A program made the translations under genes and the position numbers. The notes beneath the pieces were generated by a model. The model was given only the letters and a program-made list of their open reading frames with translations, searched no databases and was not told the origin of the DNA. From positions 1 to 22,116 of the forward strand of contig JAGAHP010000042.1 of assembly GCA_017627015.1 (NCBI GenBank): a DNA stretch of 22,116 nt, read 5' to 3'. Within the stretch, counting starts at the first letter, position 1. Every line of letters begins with the position of its first letter. The stretch comes from Bacilli bacterium. GTDB taxonomy: Bacteria > Bacillota_I > Bacilli_A > RF39 > UBA660. Shown piece after piece: positions 14,731 to 22,116 of this stretch.

Positions 14731-15471
14731 ATGAAAAATAAAAGTAGATTTTTAATTTTATTAGTAATTATTTATTTTGTTATAACTATAGTATTATCCT
14801 TGTTTTTTAATAAAAGCAATGAATTTTATATTGGTAATGTTACGAAAGTAACAATATATAGAAATAAACTAGTTATTAAAAATAAAAATACAAAACTATA
14901 TAATAAGAAAGCAAAAGTATATTTTAATGGTCAATTTATTGATGCATATATTTATTCTTTAGATTCTGGATTTTATCAAAATTATAAAGCAGTAGATAAG
15001 TATAAAAATTATCTACAATTTAATGATGATTTTATTGCGTATACAGGTAATAAAAAAATTAATATATCTAAGCCAATAGAAAGTTTAATTACTAATACTG
15101 AATTAGATGAAATATCTTCAGAACTTGAATTAAATAAGAATAAAATAGATCAAGATAAATCCAAAAAATATTTATTTGATTTAGATAGTAATGGAACTAA
15201 AGAATCTTTGTTTTCGATAAGATATAACAAAGATGAAAAGGAAGATGTAGAGTATTTTGTATTAATATCAAATAAAAAGATATCTATATTTGATAGTTAC
15301 AAAATAAAAAAGAATTCTATGGCTATGAAAGAGGAAAATATTTATAGATTTATAGACTTTTATAACAAAGGCAAATATGAAGTAGCTATTCAATATGTAC
15401 CAGCAGATGAAATGCCACATCAATATAAATTTTTTACTTTTAAAAATGGTAAATTATCAAGAATAAAATAG
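14731..15471 (+). CDS. Single-span extracytoplasmic protein of unknown function
   Basis: I do not recognise this 246-residue protein. It has one N-terminal span (about residues 7-27) and an outer domain rich in Lys, Asn and Tyr, predicted beta-rich by eye. The segment LFDLDSNGTKE (about residues 147-157) resembles a calcium-binding FG-GAP-type or EF-loop sequence, DxDxNG. The ATG at 14731 follows AAGGGAGG; an earlier in-frame ATG at 14704 would overlap the previous gene. It is 13 bases after the C39-domain gene and 9 bases before the next, so it is part of one operon. It may work with the two C39-like proteins beside it; this is inference. Confidence 0.8.
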   Translation: MKNKSRFLILLVIIYFVITIVLSLFFNKSNEFYIGNVTKVTIYRNKLVIKNKNTKLYNKKAKVYFNGQFIDAYIYSLDSGFYQNYKAVDKYKNYLQFNDDFIAYTGNKKINISKPIESLITNTELDEISSELELNKNKIDQDKSKKYLFDLDSNGTKESLFSIRYNKDEKEDVEYFVLISNKKISIFDSYKIKKNSMAMKEENIYRFIDFYNKGKYEVAIQYVPADEMPHQYKFFTFKNGKLSRIK

Positions 15472-15480
15472 GAGGGAAAT

Positions 15481-16365
15481 ATGTGTCAAAATGAATCATT
15501 ATTAGTTTTTATATTTATATTAAAAATAATTGTATTAGTTTTTCTTCCTATAGTATTAGTATTCTTTAATGATAGAATAGAAAAAAGATATATCGCACCA
15601 ATTTTAAATATAAATATTATATTAGTTTTATCACTAATAGTTTTAAGATTATTTAATAATGGATGCATTGTTAATTCATCCTTAACAAAATTATTAATTA
15701 ATAGATATAAAAAAGGTGAAATAACTCTTAAGGAAGAAACTGGTAGTAATGTTATAGAAAAAATAGTAACAAATAAGAAATATAATACTAAATCTGGAAA
15801 AATAGTATACTATTTTAATAATGTTGAATTACCTATCAGTGAATATGAAATTCCTTGTAAAAAATCTCATGGTTATATGAAAAATTATGGTAATAATATA
15901 ACTGCTATATCAACATTTGTATCAACTTATTTAGAAAGAAATATAGATCCTATAGAGATATTAAATTATGCAAAAAAGAGTGAATTAATAAGATGCGATG
16001 TTGGTATAAAAACATATTCTTTATTGAATATTATTGCTAAAGATTTTGGTTATAATGTTAAAACTATTTCTTTTAATGAAGTAAATAATTATTTGAACTC
16101 TGGAAACGTTGTACTAGCGGAAGTTACAAATAAACCTGGTATTCGTAATATAACATGTGATAAATCATATATTGTTTTATATAATATTACAAATGATAAT
16201 AATTATATGTTCTTAAATCCTAGTGATAGATCTTTTGATTATATATGTCCATCTAGTTCAGCTGGTTATGGATCAGTAGTTGAGGCAAATACTAATGATT
16301 ATTTTATTCCTCAATCAGATTTATATAGTATAGGATTAGATTATATAGTATTGGAGCGTGAATAA
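15481..16365 (+). CDS. Two-span membrane protein with degenerate C39-like domain (pseudo-peptidase)
   Basis: The 294-residue protein has two spans (about 6-29 and 40-58) and an outer domain from about residue 115 to the end. That domain keeps the layout of Peptidase_C39_2: a YGNNITAISTFVSTYL helix, DPIEILNYAKKS, VGIKTYSLLNIIAKDFGY, LNSGNVVLAEV, DKSYIVLYN and a FLNPSD turn. In active members the helix begins with GCGPT and the later strand with GHFI. Here the Cys is Asn139 and the His is Ser229, so the protein should not be catalytic. A binding or partner-regulating role is plausible, perhaps for the active C39-domain protein two genes upstream. The family assignment is by pattern only. The RBS is AGGAGG. 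Confidence 0.72.
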   Translation: MCQNESLLVFIFILKIIVLVFLPIVLVFFNDRIEKRYIAPILNINIILVLSLIVLRLFNNGCIVNSSLTKLLINRYKKGEITLKEETGSNVIEKIVTNKKYNTKSGKIVYYFNNVELPISEYEIPCKKSHGYMKNYGNNITAISTFVSTYLERNIDPIEILNYAKKSELIRCDVGIKTYSLLNIIAKDFGYNVKTISFNEVNNYLNSGNVVLAEVTNKPGIRNITCDKSYIVLYNITNDNNYMFLNPSDRSFDYICPSSSAGYGSVVEANTNDYFIPQSDLYSIGLDYIVLERE

Positions 16366-16366
16366 T

Positions 16367-17023
16367 ATGAAGAAAGTAAAAGTATTAGTTCTATTAATTG
16401 GTATTCTTCTATTATGTGGATGCTCTGGTAATTATAACGTTAATATAAATGAAGATTTATCGGTAAATGAAGAATTAAATTTAAAAATTAAACAAGGTGA
16501 AAAAGTATATGAAAATACTTTAAAATTATTTGATGATAATGATATATCACCTAAAAAATATAAAGTAGTTGCAGCAAATGATGTAGTAACTATTAAATAC
16601 AAAGAAAAATATGATTCTTTAGAGGAATATTTATTAGATAGTAAAATATATAAAAATTTATTTGATACAGTAAATTATAATAATAACAGAAATAAAATTG
16701 ATATCAGTTCTACAGCATATTTCATAACAAATAATACAGATTCAGAATATATAATAGATGATCTTGATATATCATTATTAAAAATAAATGTTAAGACACC
16801 ATATGAAGTATTTAATGATAACGCTGATAGTAAGGTAAAAGAAGTTTCTACATGGAATATCAAAAAAGAAATGAAAACAAAAAGTATTAAGTTCTCTTTA
16901 GATATTAATAAAAACAAGAGTGCTAAATATCAAATCTTAATGATTGTGTTAATATTAGGAATAGTAGTTTTTTCAGCAGCTTATCTAGTTTATACAATTA
17001 TAAACAGACAAAAAATAAAATAA
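16367..17023 (+). CDS. Lipoprotein with C-terminal membrane span, LppM-like
   Basis: The 218-residue product begins with a lipoprotein signal ending LLLCGC, so Cys19 is the likely lipidated residue. NYNVNINEDLSVNEELNLKI resembles the repeated beta-strand start of LppM-type lipoproteins, which often have a C-terminal span as here (about residues 189-211, ILMIVLILGIVVFSAAYLV). The domain faces outward and is held at both ends. Its function is not known. The ATG at 16367 is chosen because GGAG lies ten bases upstream; a GTG at 16358 is too close to that RBS. It is the last gene of the four-gene cluster, and a clear terminator overlaps its stop codon. Confidence 0.8.
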   Translation: MKKVKVLVLLIGILLLCGCSGNYNVNINEDLSVNEELNLKIKQGEKVYENTLKLFDDNDISPKKYKVVAANDVVTIKYKEKYDSLEEYLLDSKIYKNLFDTVNYNNNRNKIDISSTAYFITNNTDSEYIIDDLDISLLKINVKTPYEVFNDNADSKVKEVSTWNIKKEMKTKSIKFSLDINKNKSAKYQILMIVLILGIVVFSAAYLVYTIINRQKIK

Positions 17024-17047
17024 ACATTGATTATTCAATGTTTTTTT
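17022..17047 (+). terminator. Terminator of the four-gene envelope cluster
   Basis: AAACATTGA (17022-17030) pairs perfectly with TCAATGTTT (17035-17043) around TTAT, then T to 17047. Confidence 0.88.
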
Positions 17048-17048
17048 A

Positions 17049-17077
17049 TTGTTTTAGATATTGAGATTTGGTATAAT
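17049..17077 (+). promoter_or_regulatory. Promoter of secA
   Basis: TTGTTT (17049-17054), 17 bases, TATAAT (17072-17077), immediately after the upstream terminator. RBS GGTGAT is at 17085-17090. Confidence 0.65.
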
Positions 17078-17095
17078 AATAACTGGTGATTAATT

Positions 17096-19594
17096 ATGGG
17101 TATAATAAAAAAGTTATTTGATTATGAATATAAAGAAATGAAAAAATTCACTGCTTTAGCAGATCAAATAGAAGCAAAAAAAGAAGAATATGAAAAGTTA
17201 ACTGATAAACAGTTACAAAAGAAAACAGAAGACTTTAAAAAGTTATTAGAAAAAGGAAAAACATTAGATGATATCTTAGTAGATGCTTATGCTACAGCAA
17301 GAGAAGCAGCAAAAAGAGTTATAGGTGAATTTCCATACTATGTACAATTATTAGGTGCAATATCAATTCACTTTGGTAATATATCAGAGATGAAAACAGG
17401 TGAAGGTAAAACGTTAACAGAAGTAATGCCTGCATATTTAAATGCATTATCTGGTGAAGGTGTTCATATTGTAACAGTAAATGAATACTTAGCTTCTAGA
17501 GACGCTGAATGGATGGGACAAATATTTACTTTTTTAGGACTTACTGTTGGAATAAATGGAAGAGATTTATCTCCAGAAGAAAAGCAAGCTGCATATAATG
17601 CTGATATAACATATTCAACTAATAATGAAATTGGTTTTGACTATTTAAGAGATAATATGGTTGTTAGAAAAGAAGATAGAGTACAAAGACCACTTAACTT
17701 TGCTATTGTAGACGAAGTAGACTCTGTTCTTATAGATGAAGCAAGAACACCATTAATTATATCTGGTGGATCAATGCATACATCAGGTCAATATATGGAT
17801 GCTCAAAGATTTGTTCAAAATTTAAAAGAAAATGAAGACTTTAATATAGATGAAAAAACACAAAGTATTTCTTTAACTGATGAAGGTTCTAGAAAATGTG
17901 AAAAATTCTATAAAATAGATAATATGTATGATGTACAATATTCTGCACTTGTTCATCACGTTAATCAAGCACTACGTGCTAACTTTATTATGCATAATGA
18001 AGTAGATTATATTGTTCAAGATGGTGAAGTAGTAATAGTAGATCAATTCACTGGTCGTCTTATGAAGGGTAGAGCTTTCTCTGAAGGACTTCATCAAGCA
18101 ATAGAAGCTAAAGAAGGCGTTAAGATTAACGAAGAAACTAAGACTTTAGCAACTATTACTTTCCAAAATTTATTTAGAATGTATAAAAAACTTGCTGGTA
18201 TGACAGGAACAGCAAAAACAGAAGAGGAAGAATTTAGAGAAATTTATAACATGTATGTTATAGAAATACCTACTAATAAACCAGTTATTAGACAAGATAT
18301 GGCAGATTTAATATTCGCTACTAAAAAAGATAAATATAATGCAATAGTAGAAGAAATAAAAGAAAGACATGCTACTGGTCAACCTATATTAGTAGGTACA
18401 ATCGCAGTTGAAACATCTGAATTAATAAGTGGTATGCTTACTAAAGCAAAAATCAAGCATGAAGTATTAAATGCTAAGAATCATGCTCGTGAAGCTGAAA
18501 TCATTGCAAAAGCAGGTGAAAAAGGTTCTGTAACAATCGCAACTAATATGGCCGGCCGTGGTACCGATATTAAGTTAGGTGAAGGTGTTAAAGAACTTGG
18601 TGGTTTATGTGTAATAGGTACTGAAAGACATGAATCAAGACGTATAGATAATCAGTTAAGAGGTCGTTCTGGTCGTCAAGGAGATCCTGGATACTCTCAA
18701 TTCTTTGTATCATTTGAAGATGATTTAATGGTTAGATTTGGTACAGATAGATTTAAAGATATTCTTCAAGCCGCTGGATTAGGAACTACAATCAACTTAA
18801 GAAGTAAAACCATGACTAGAAATGTTGAATCAGCTCAAAAGAAAGTTGAAGGAAACAACTATGATATAAGAAAAAGTTTACTTCAATATGATGATGTTAT
18901 GGCTAAACAAAGAGAAATAATGTATGCTAGAAGAAATGAAATTTTAGATAAAGAATCTATTCATGATTCTATAATTAGATTAATAAAAGAACATATAGAT
19001 GAAGTAGTAACAGGACATACTATTTATACTAAAGAATTAACTGAACAAGATTGTGATGAAATAGTTGAATATATGAACGAAAACTTACTAGCGACTTCAT
19101 CAGTAAAAGTATCTGAAATATTAAATGATCCAGTAGAACAAGTAATAGAATATTTAGATAAAAAAGTAATAGAAGAATATGAAAATAAGATAAGTGAATT
19201 ACCAGAAGAAATAATCAATGACTTTGAAAAGGTTATTACTTTAAGAGTTGTAGATACTCATTGGATGGAACATATTAATACTATGGATCATTTAAAAGAA
19301 GGTATTGGTTTAAGAAGTTATGCTCAAACTAATCCATTAGTTGCCTATACTAAAGAAGGTTTTGATTTATTTGATGAGATGCTTTCTAAAATTAATAAAG
19401 AAACAACTATCTATCTTTTAAAAGCACAAATAACTCAAAACTTAGAAAGAAAACAAGTAGAAAAACCAACTGGAGATAACAGTGGAGAAAAATCTACTAA
19501 AAGAACACCAAGAAAAGTTGGTAAAAAAGTAGGAAGAAATGATAAATGTCCGTGCGGCTCAGGGAAAAAATACAAACAATGTTGTGGTAAGTAG
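17096..19594 (+). CDS. secA: Preprotein translocase ATPase SecA
   Basis: SecA (832 residues, close to the 841 of Bacillus) is the motor that pushes unfolded preproteins through SecYEG using ATP. Visible: Walker A MKTGEGKT (100-106), the DEVD box in FAIVDEVDSVLIDEARTP (206-209), the preprotein cross-linking region that follows, TNMAGRGTDIKL and GRSGRQGDPG of the second nucleotide-binding fold, and the C-terminal zinc motif CPCGSGKKYKQCCG used for SecB or ribosome binding. In Bacillus prfB follows secA; here an integrase module follows instead, so an insertion between secA and prfB is likely. The gene has its own promoter and a GGTGAT RBS. Its terminator may be the hairpin at 19752-19778. Confidence 0.98.
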   Translation: MGIIKKLFDYEYKEMKKFTALADQIEAKKEEYEKLTDKQLQKKTEDFKKLLEKGKTLDDILVDAYATAREAAKRVIGEFPYYVQLLGAISIHFGNISEMKTGEGKTLTEVMPAYLNALSGEGVHIVTVNEYLASRDAEWMGQIFTFLGLTVGINGRDLSPEEKQAAYNADITYSTNNEIGFDYLRDNMVVRKEDRVQRPLNFAIVDEVDSVLIDEARTPLIISGGSMHTSGQYMDAQRFVQNLKENEDFNIDEKTQSISLTDEGSRKCEKFYKIDNMYDVQYSALVHHVNQALRANFIMHNEVDYIVQDGEVVIVDQFTGRLMKGRAFSEGLHQAIEAKEGVKINEETKTLATITFQNLFRMYKKLAGMTGTAKTEEEEFREIYNMYVIEIPTNKPVIRQDMADLIFATKKDKYNAIVEEIKERHATGQPILVGTIAVETSELISGMLTKAKIKHEVLNAKNHAREAEIIAKAGEKGSVTIATNMAGRGTDIKLGEGVKELGGLCVIGTERHESRRIDNQLRGRSGRQGDPGYSQFFVSFEDDLMVRFGTDRFKDILQAAGLGTTINLRSKTMTRNVESAQKKVEGNNYDIRKSLLQYDDVMAKQREIMYARRNEILDKESIHDSIIRLIKEHIDEVVTGHTIYTKELTEQDCDEIVEYMNENLLATSSVKVSEILNDPVEQVIEYLDKKVIEEYENKISELPEEIINDFEKVITLRVVDTHWMEHINTMDHLKEGIGLRSYAQTNPLVAYTKEGFDLFDEMLSKINKETTIYLLKAQITQNLERKQVEKPTGDNSGEKSTKRTPRKVGKKVGRNDKCPCGSGKKYKQCCGK

Positions 19595-19619
19595 TAGGAA
19601 ATATAAGGGTTTGCGAGGA

Positions 19620-19740
19620 TTTTGTCCACGTGAAAATTGACCGAAAATTGCCATTTGTCCACATTTTGTCCACGTAAATTTAAAATTGTGGACAACAGGA
19701 CATAAAATGTTGTGAAATATAGTACACGTTTTGTGGACAA
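19620..19740. repeat. Cluster of TTGTCCAC repeats, candidate integrase arm-binding sites
   Basis: TTGTCCAC occurs three times on the + strand (within 19620-19631, 19653-19664 and 19664-19675) and twice inverted as GTGGACAA (19688-19695 and 19733-19740). The third and fourth copies can form a hairpin. A tandem GAAAATTGAC/GAAAATTGCC (about 19632-19651) lies between. The stretch is less AT-rich than its surroundings and sits directly before the integrase gene, where tyrosine recombinases often have arm-type sites. An origin or regulator operator is also possible. Confidence 0.7.
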
Positions 19741-19751
19741 TTTATAAAGAT

Positions 19752-19778
19752 AAATGTCATCGTATGATGGCATTTTTT
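19752..19778 (+). terminator. Terminator between secA and the integrase gene
   Basis: AAATGTCATC (19752-19761) pairs with GATGGCATTT (19766-19775) with one G-T pair and loop GTAT, then T run. Confidence 0.85.
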
Positions 19779-19809
19779 GTTTACCAATTTTAGAAAAGGA
19801 GAGTATAAA

Positions 19810-21117
19810 ATGGTAAGCGTAAGAAAACGTGGAAAGGTATATGAATACCGATTTGAAACAGCTTCAGTTGATGGCACAAGGAAATGGATTACTAAATCTG
19901 GATTTCCAACAAAACAAGACGCACTTAATCAAGGTGCGTTAGATTACAATGAATATTATAGGATAGGAAGAGTAAGAAAGAATAAAGAGATGTCATATGC
20001 TGATTATCTAGATTACTGGATTGATACTTATTGCAACTTTAATCTTAAATATTCAACTATAATTACATATCTTAATATTATTAAACTTTATTTGAAACCA
20101 AGACTTGGTAGATATGCACTATGGCAAATTGATTCACAAATGTTGCAAGAATTTATTAATAAGATATATGTAGAGAAAAGTTTATCTAAATGGTATTTAA
20201 AAAATATAATGAAAGTAGTTAAAGGTTCATTAAGATATGCATGTTATTCAGTTAATTTTATTAATGAGAATCCTGCCGAGAAAGTACATATTCCAAGATA
20301 TGAAGTAGTATGTGGAGATCCAGCACATATATTTACTCAAGAAGAAATTGAAAAGATATTAGATAGATTTAAAGATGTTCCTTATATCTATTATTCATTC
20401 TTAACAGCATACTACACAGGAATGAGAGTATCAGAAGTATATGGATTAACTTGGGATAATATTGATTTTGATAAAAAGACTATAACTGTTAATAAGAATA
20501 TTATTAAAAAGAATAAATATGGATTACCTAAAAGATATTGTATAACTAAAGGCCACTCTGTTGAAGTATGGAGTTATGGAACTTGTAAGAATCCCCAAAG
20601 TCAAAGAACAATTAATATAGGAGATACATTGGTTAAAGCATTAAAAGATTATAAAAAACTACAACAAGAAAATAGAGAATATTATGGAGAATCATATTTA
20701 AAACATTATGAAAAAAGAATAATGAATGAATATACAAATAGACCTGAAATAAAAATAGTAGATGCTAAAGCTGAAATAAAAGTAGATCTACCAGAAGCTA
20801 AACTTGTATTTGTAAGAGCAAATGGAGATTTTAGAGGAACTGAATCACCAAGACATGCATTTAAAGTTATTAATTATGAATTAGGAATACCATGTAGATT
20901 CCATGACTTTAGAGATACACATGCAACTAGATTAATAGAACAAGGTGCTGATATAAAAGCAGTATCTAAAAGATTAGGACATTCTACAATAATGACTACC
21001 TATAATATATATGTTAGAGTAACAAATAAAATGGAAACTGAAACAGTTAGTAAATTTGAAGATTATGCTAATACTTTAGATATTCCACCAGTACAAGATA
21101 TAGAATACCAGGATTAG
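19810..21117 (+). CDS. Tyrosine recombinase integrase, phage/ICE type
   Basis: The 435-residue protein has an N-terminal arm-binding domain (SVRKRGKVYEYRFE onward), a SAM-like core-binding domain (about 60-160), and a catalytic domain. The catalytic set is Arg206 in TGMRVSEV, His365 and Arg368 in RFHDFRDTHATRL, His391 in LGHSTIMTTYNIY and probable nucleophile Tyr401. This suits site-specific integration and excision of a mobile element. The catalytic domain has an extra insert of about 60 residues (283-343) before the HxxR box. The ATG at 19810 follows AAAAGGAGAG; an upstream in-frame ATG at 19777 has no RBS and overlaps the terminator. No excisionase, relaxase or phage structural genes are seen, so the element may be small, decayed or extend beyond the window. 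Confidence 0.93.
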   Translation: MVSVRKRGKVYEYRFETASVDGTRKWITKSGFPTKQDALNQGALDYNEYYRIGRVRKNKEMSYADYLDYWIDTYCNFNLKYSTIITYLNIIKLYLKPRLGRYALWQIDSQMLQEFINKIYVEKSLSKWYLKNIMKVVKGSLRYACYSVNFINENPAEKVHIPRYEVVCGDPAHIFTQEEIEKILDRFKDVPYIYYSFLTAYYTGMRVSEVYGLTWDNIDFDKKTITVNKNIIKKNKYGLPKRYCITKGHSVEVWSYGTCKNPQSQRTINIGDTLVKALKDYKKLQQENREYYGESYLKHYEKRIMNEYTNRPEIKIVDAKAEIKVDLPEAKLVFVRANGDFRGTESPRHAFKVINYELGIPCRFHDFRDTHATRLIEQGADIKAVSKRLGHSTIMTTYNIYVRVTNKMETETVSKFEDYANTLDIPPVQDIEYQD

Positions 21118-21137
21118 TTCATTCCCTAAATAAGGAA

Positions 21138-21165
21138 TTGACAAATTTTTTAAAAGTGATAATAT
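21138..21165 (+). promoter_or_regulatory. Promoter of the 21-codon peptide gene
   Basis: TTGACA (21138-21143), 16 bases, TAATAT (21160-21165). A small inverted repeat, ATTCC (21121-21125) and GGAAT (21134-21138), touches the -35 and could be an operator. Confidence 0.65.
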
Positions 21166-21210
21166 ATATAACCAATGAAAGAGGTATTCTCTAGAAATGG
21201 AGGTACAGCT

Positions 21211-21276
21211 ATGAAAAAACAATCCAAATTAATAAATTCTTATATTGAATTATTTAGAGGTGTCGGTAGTATTTAA
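21211..21276 (+). CDS. 21-residue leader or small peptide with terminator in its 3' end
   Basis: An ATG with strong RBS (ATGGAGG, eight bases upstream) and a consensus -35 promoter opens a 21-codon frame ending ELFRGVGSI and TAA. The last six sense codons form the 5' arm of a 16-pair terminator, so a ribosome reaching the stop would cover that arm. This arrangement matches translation-coupled attenuation of the downstream 210-residue gene, but it could also be a small protein gene with a tightly placed terminator, as for other genes in this window. The peptide is basic at the N-terminus and partly hydrophobic. I do not recognise it. Confidence 0.6.
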   Translation: MKKQSKLINSYIELFRGVGSI

Positions 21277-21305
21277 ACACTTTAATACTATTGACACCTT
21301 TTTTT
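21258..21305 (+). terminator. Strong terminator or attenuator after the 21-codon ORF
   Basis: AGGTGTCGGTAGTATT (21258-21273) pairs with AATACTATTGACACCT (21284-21299) over 16 positions, two of them G-T, with a ten-base loop and T to 21305. A copy of GTAGTATTTA follows at 21306-21315, which could pair with the 3' arm. Confidence 0.9.
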
Positions 21306-21332
21306 GTAGTATTTAGAAGTAAGGGTGGTAGA

Positions 21333-21965
21333 ATGATTAAAGTAGAAGATGGTAAATTACAAGCAGAATTATTGGATAATAAAGGTACATTACCTGAAAA
21401 GATTATTAACCAATATAATTATATTGAAATGAAAAATAATTTTGAGGAAGTAGTAGATATTTTGGCTACAAATAAGTTAGTACATGCTTTATATCAAGAA
21501 AAATTAAAATATGAAGTATCTGAAGATTTAGAATTTAAAATATTTATTGATCCAAATATAAAAGATTATATGATTACTTATAATTTAGCAACTGCTTTTT
21601 CTTATGAATCAGATAAAGATACAGCTGTATTATCATTAAATAGAGAACAATACGATAGTTCAATAGAAATGTGCATGATACTTTTAAAAAGAGTTAAAAT
21701 GTCTTATGATCATTTAAATGAAGTTGAAAAATTTATAATTAAATCACTAGAATTTGATGAACCACCACTAACTGATGAAGAGCTAATAGATAGATTAATG
21801 ACATATAAAAATGGTTATTATTTATCAAAGAAAAGTGCCTTTATAAAACTAGCTCTTCAATTAGATATACAAAATGTTAAGAAAATGAATCCAGAAGATT
21901 TATTAAAGAAAATGATAGCAGAAAAGTGTGCAAAAATAGTAACAATAGATTCTAAAACACCATAA
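21333..21965 (+). CDS. Unknown 210-residue protein of the integrase module
   Basis: I do not recognise this soluble, acidic, mostly helical protein. It has no signal or span. The C-terminal half (LNEVEKFIIKSLEFDEPPLTDEELIDRL onward) looks helical, and LTDEELIDRL followed by YYLSKKSAFIKLALQL faintly resembles the helix-turn-helix of phage-type regulators such as the RinA/ArpU group; this is weak. The start at 21333 has AAGGGTGG eight bases upstream. It lies just after the terminator of the 21-codon ORF, so expression may depend on read-through. Codon use and AT bias are like its neighbours. Confidence 0.78.
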   Translation: MIKVEDGKLQAELLDNKGTLPEKIINQYNYIEMKNNFEEVVDILATNKLVHALYQEKLKYEVSEDLEFKIFIDPNIKDYMITYNLATAFSYESDKDTAVLSLNREQYDSSIEMCMILLKRVKMSYDHLNEVEKFIIKSLEFDEPPLTDEELIDRLMTYKNGYYLSKKSAFIKLALQLDIQNVKKMNPEDLLKKMIAEKCAKIVTIDSKTP

Positions 21966-21972
21966 ATTAGAG

Positions 21973-22001
21973 TGTTCGTAAAATAAATAATATTACGAAC
22001 A
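21973..22001. repeat. Perfect inverted repeat, recombinase-core-like
   Basis: TGTTCGTAA (21973-21981) and TTACGAACA (21993-22001) are perfect inverted arms. Extending inward gives 11-base arms with one mismatch (21974-21984 and 21990-22000) and a 5-base spacer, a shape used by tyrosine recombinases. No T-tract follows, so it is not an ordinary terminator. A second imperfect hairpin, GTTTTCGC (22006-22013) with GCGAAAC (22028-22034), follows. Either may be an operator. Confidence 0.6.
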
Positions 22002-22034
22002 AAAGGTTTTCGCAATATGGATATAAGGCGAAAC

Positions 22035-22068
22035 AAAAAAGAAAAATAGAAATGATAAAACTATTTTC
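22035..22068 (-). terminator. Terminator of the - strand gene
   Basis: On the - strand, GAAAATAG (22061-22068) pairs with CTATTTTTC (22041-22049, one extra T), followed by six T (22035-22040). Confidence 0.6.
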
Positions 22069-22116
22069 CTTTTAATATGTAAAAATCTTTAAACATTTCT
22101 GCCAATTCTTGTGGAG
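22061..22116 (-). CDS. 3' end of an unknown - strand gene
   Basis: Seventeen codons, PQELAEMFKDFYILKGK, and a TAG stop read on the - strand from the window edge, with a terminator right after. The peptide looks like an ordinary C-terminus and the terminator supports it. Too little remains for a family call. It converges on the 210-residue gene. Confidence 0.5.
   Translation of the reverse strand, partial: PQELAEMFKDFYILKGK

Noticed and set aside
19620..19740. DnaA boxes or a CRISPR array in the repeat cluster
   Set aside because: The core TTGTCCAC differs from TTATCCACA, the copies are too short, in both orientations and irregularly spaced for CRISPR, and no dnaA/dnaN or cas gene is near.
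19435..19877. - strand frames over the secA end and the repeat cluster
   Set aside because: They read across the TGTCCAC repeats and the terminator and show no protein features.
19620..22116. Complete prophage or ICE
   Set aside because: Only an integrase, a small ORF, one unknown gene and a gene fragment are present; no structural, relaxase or replication gene is seen in the window.
1..22116. tRNA or rRNA genes
   Set aside because: No cloverleaf-like GC-rich stretch with a T-arm motif and no rRNA-like sequence was seen on either strand.

Overview
The window is a strongly AT-rich bacterial chromosome segment, and nearly every gene lies on the + strand. The gene content fits a spore-forming, low-GC member of the Firmicutes (Bacillota). 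It has the spore genes yabG, spoIID and spoIIQ, an mbl/murA/tagO cell-envelope set, and rpmE, hpf and secA. Gene order partly follows Bacillus: rsmA-yabG, murA-spoIID-spoIIQ-mbl, and hpf near secA. TGA is used as a stop (the kinase gene at 11790-12497), so the code is standard. The AT bias and style of accessory proteins suggest an uncultured gut lineage near RF39/RFN20/Erysipelotrichales; that placement is inference. Genes are packed tightly. Terminators often overlap the preceding stop codon, and the next promoter and a GGTGAT-type ribosome binding site follow at once.

Layout. 1-1537: 3' part of rsmA, then the spore-coat protease gene yabG. 1621-4428: two secreted or membrane proteins of unknown function (a coiled-coil, single-span protein with a long low-complexity outer part, and a lipoprotein). 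4559-10345: envelope and sporulation block murA, rpmE, rpiB, spoIID, spoIIQ, mbl, tagO. 10397-12497: an agr-like peptide-signalling locus. It consists of a six-span membrane domain fused in frame to an AgrB-type peptidase with a C-terminal helix-turn-helix-like tail, a 27-residue peptide gene nested out of frame in the linker between those halves, and an AgrC-type histidine kinase that lacks a sensor domain. 12590-13371: a cold-shock protein and long-form hpf. 13443-17023: four envelope genes between hpf and secA, including a two-span protein with a C39-type peptidase domain and a second C39-like protein that seems to have lost its catalytic residues. 17096-19594: secA. 19620-22116: an integrase module with a cluster of TGTCCAC repeats, a tyrosine recombinase, a 21-codon peptide gene whose end forms a strong terminator, an unknown 210-residue protein, a recombinase-core-like palindrome, and the 3' end of a - strand gene.

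The most unusual item is the agr-like locus. The nested peptide has a good ribosome binding site, a serine followed by hydrophobic residues (SLFIF) that looks like a five-residue autoinducer ring, and a strongly amphipathic C-terminal helix. It has no cysteine and almost no leader. No AgrA-type response regulator is present in the window. Other points of note are a sigma-E-like spoIID promoter sitting in the loop of the rpiB terminator, the repeat cluster before the integrase, and the C39 pseudo-peptidase. Nothing here was checked by database search; family calls rest on motifs recognised by eye.
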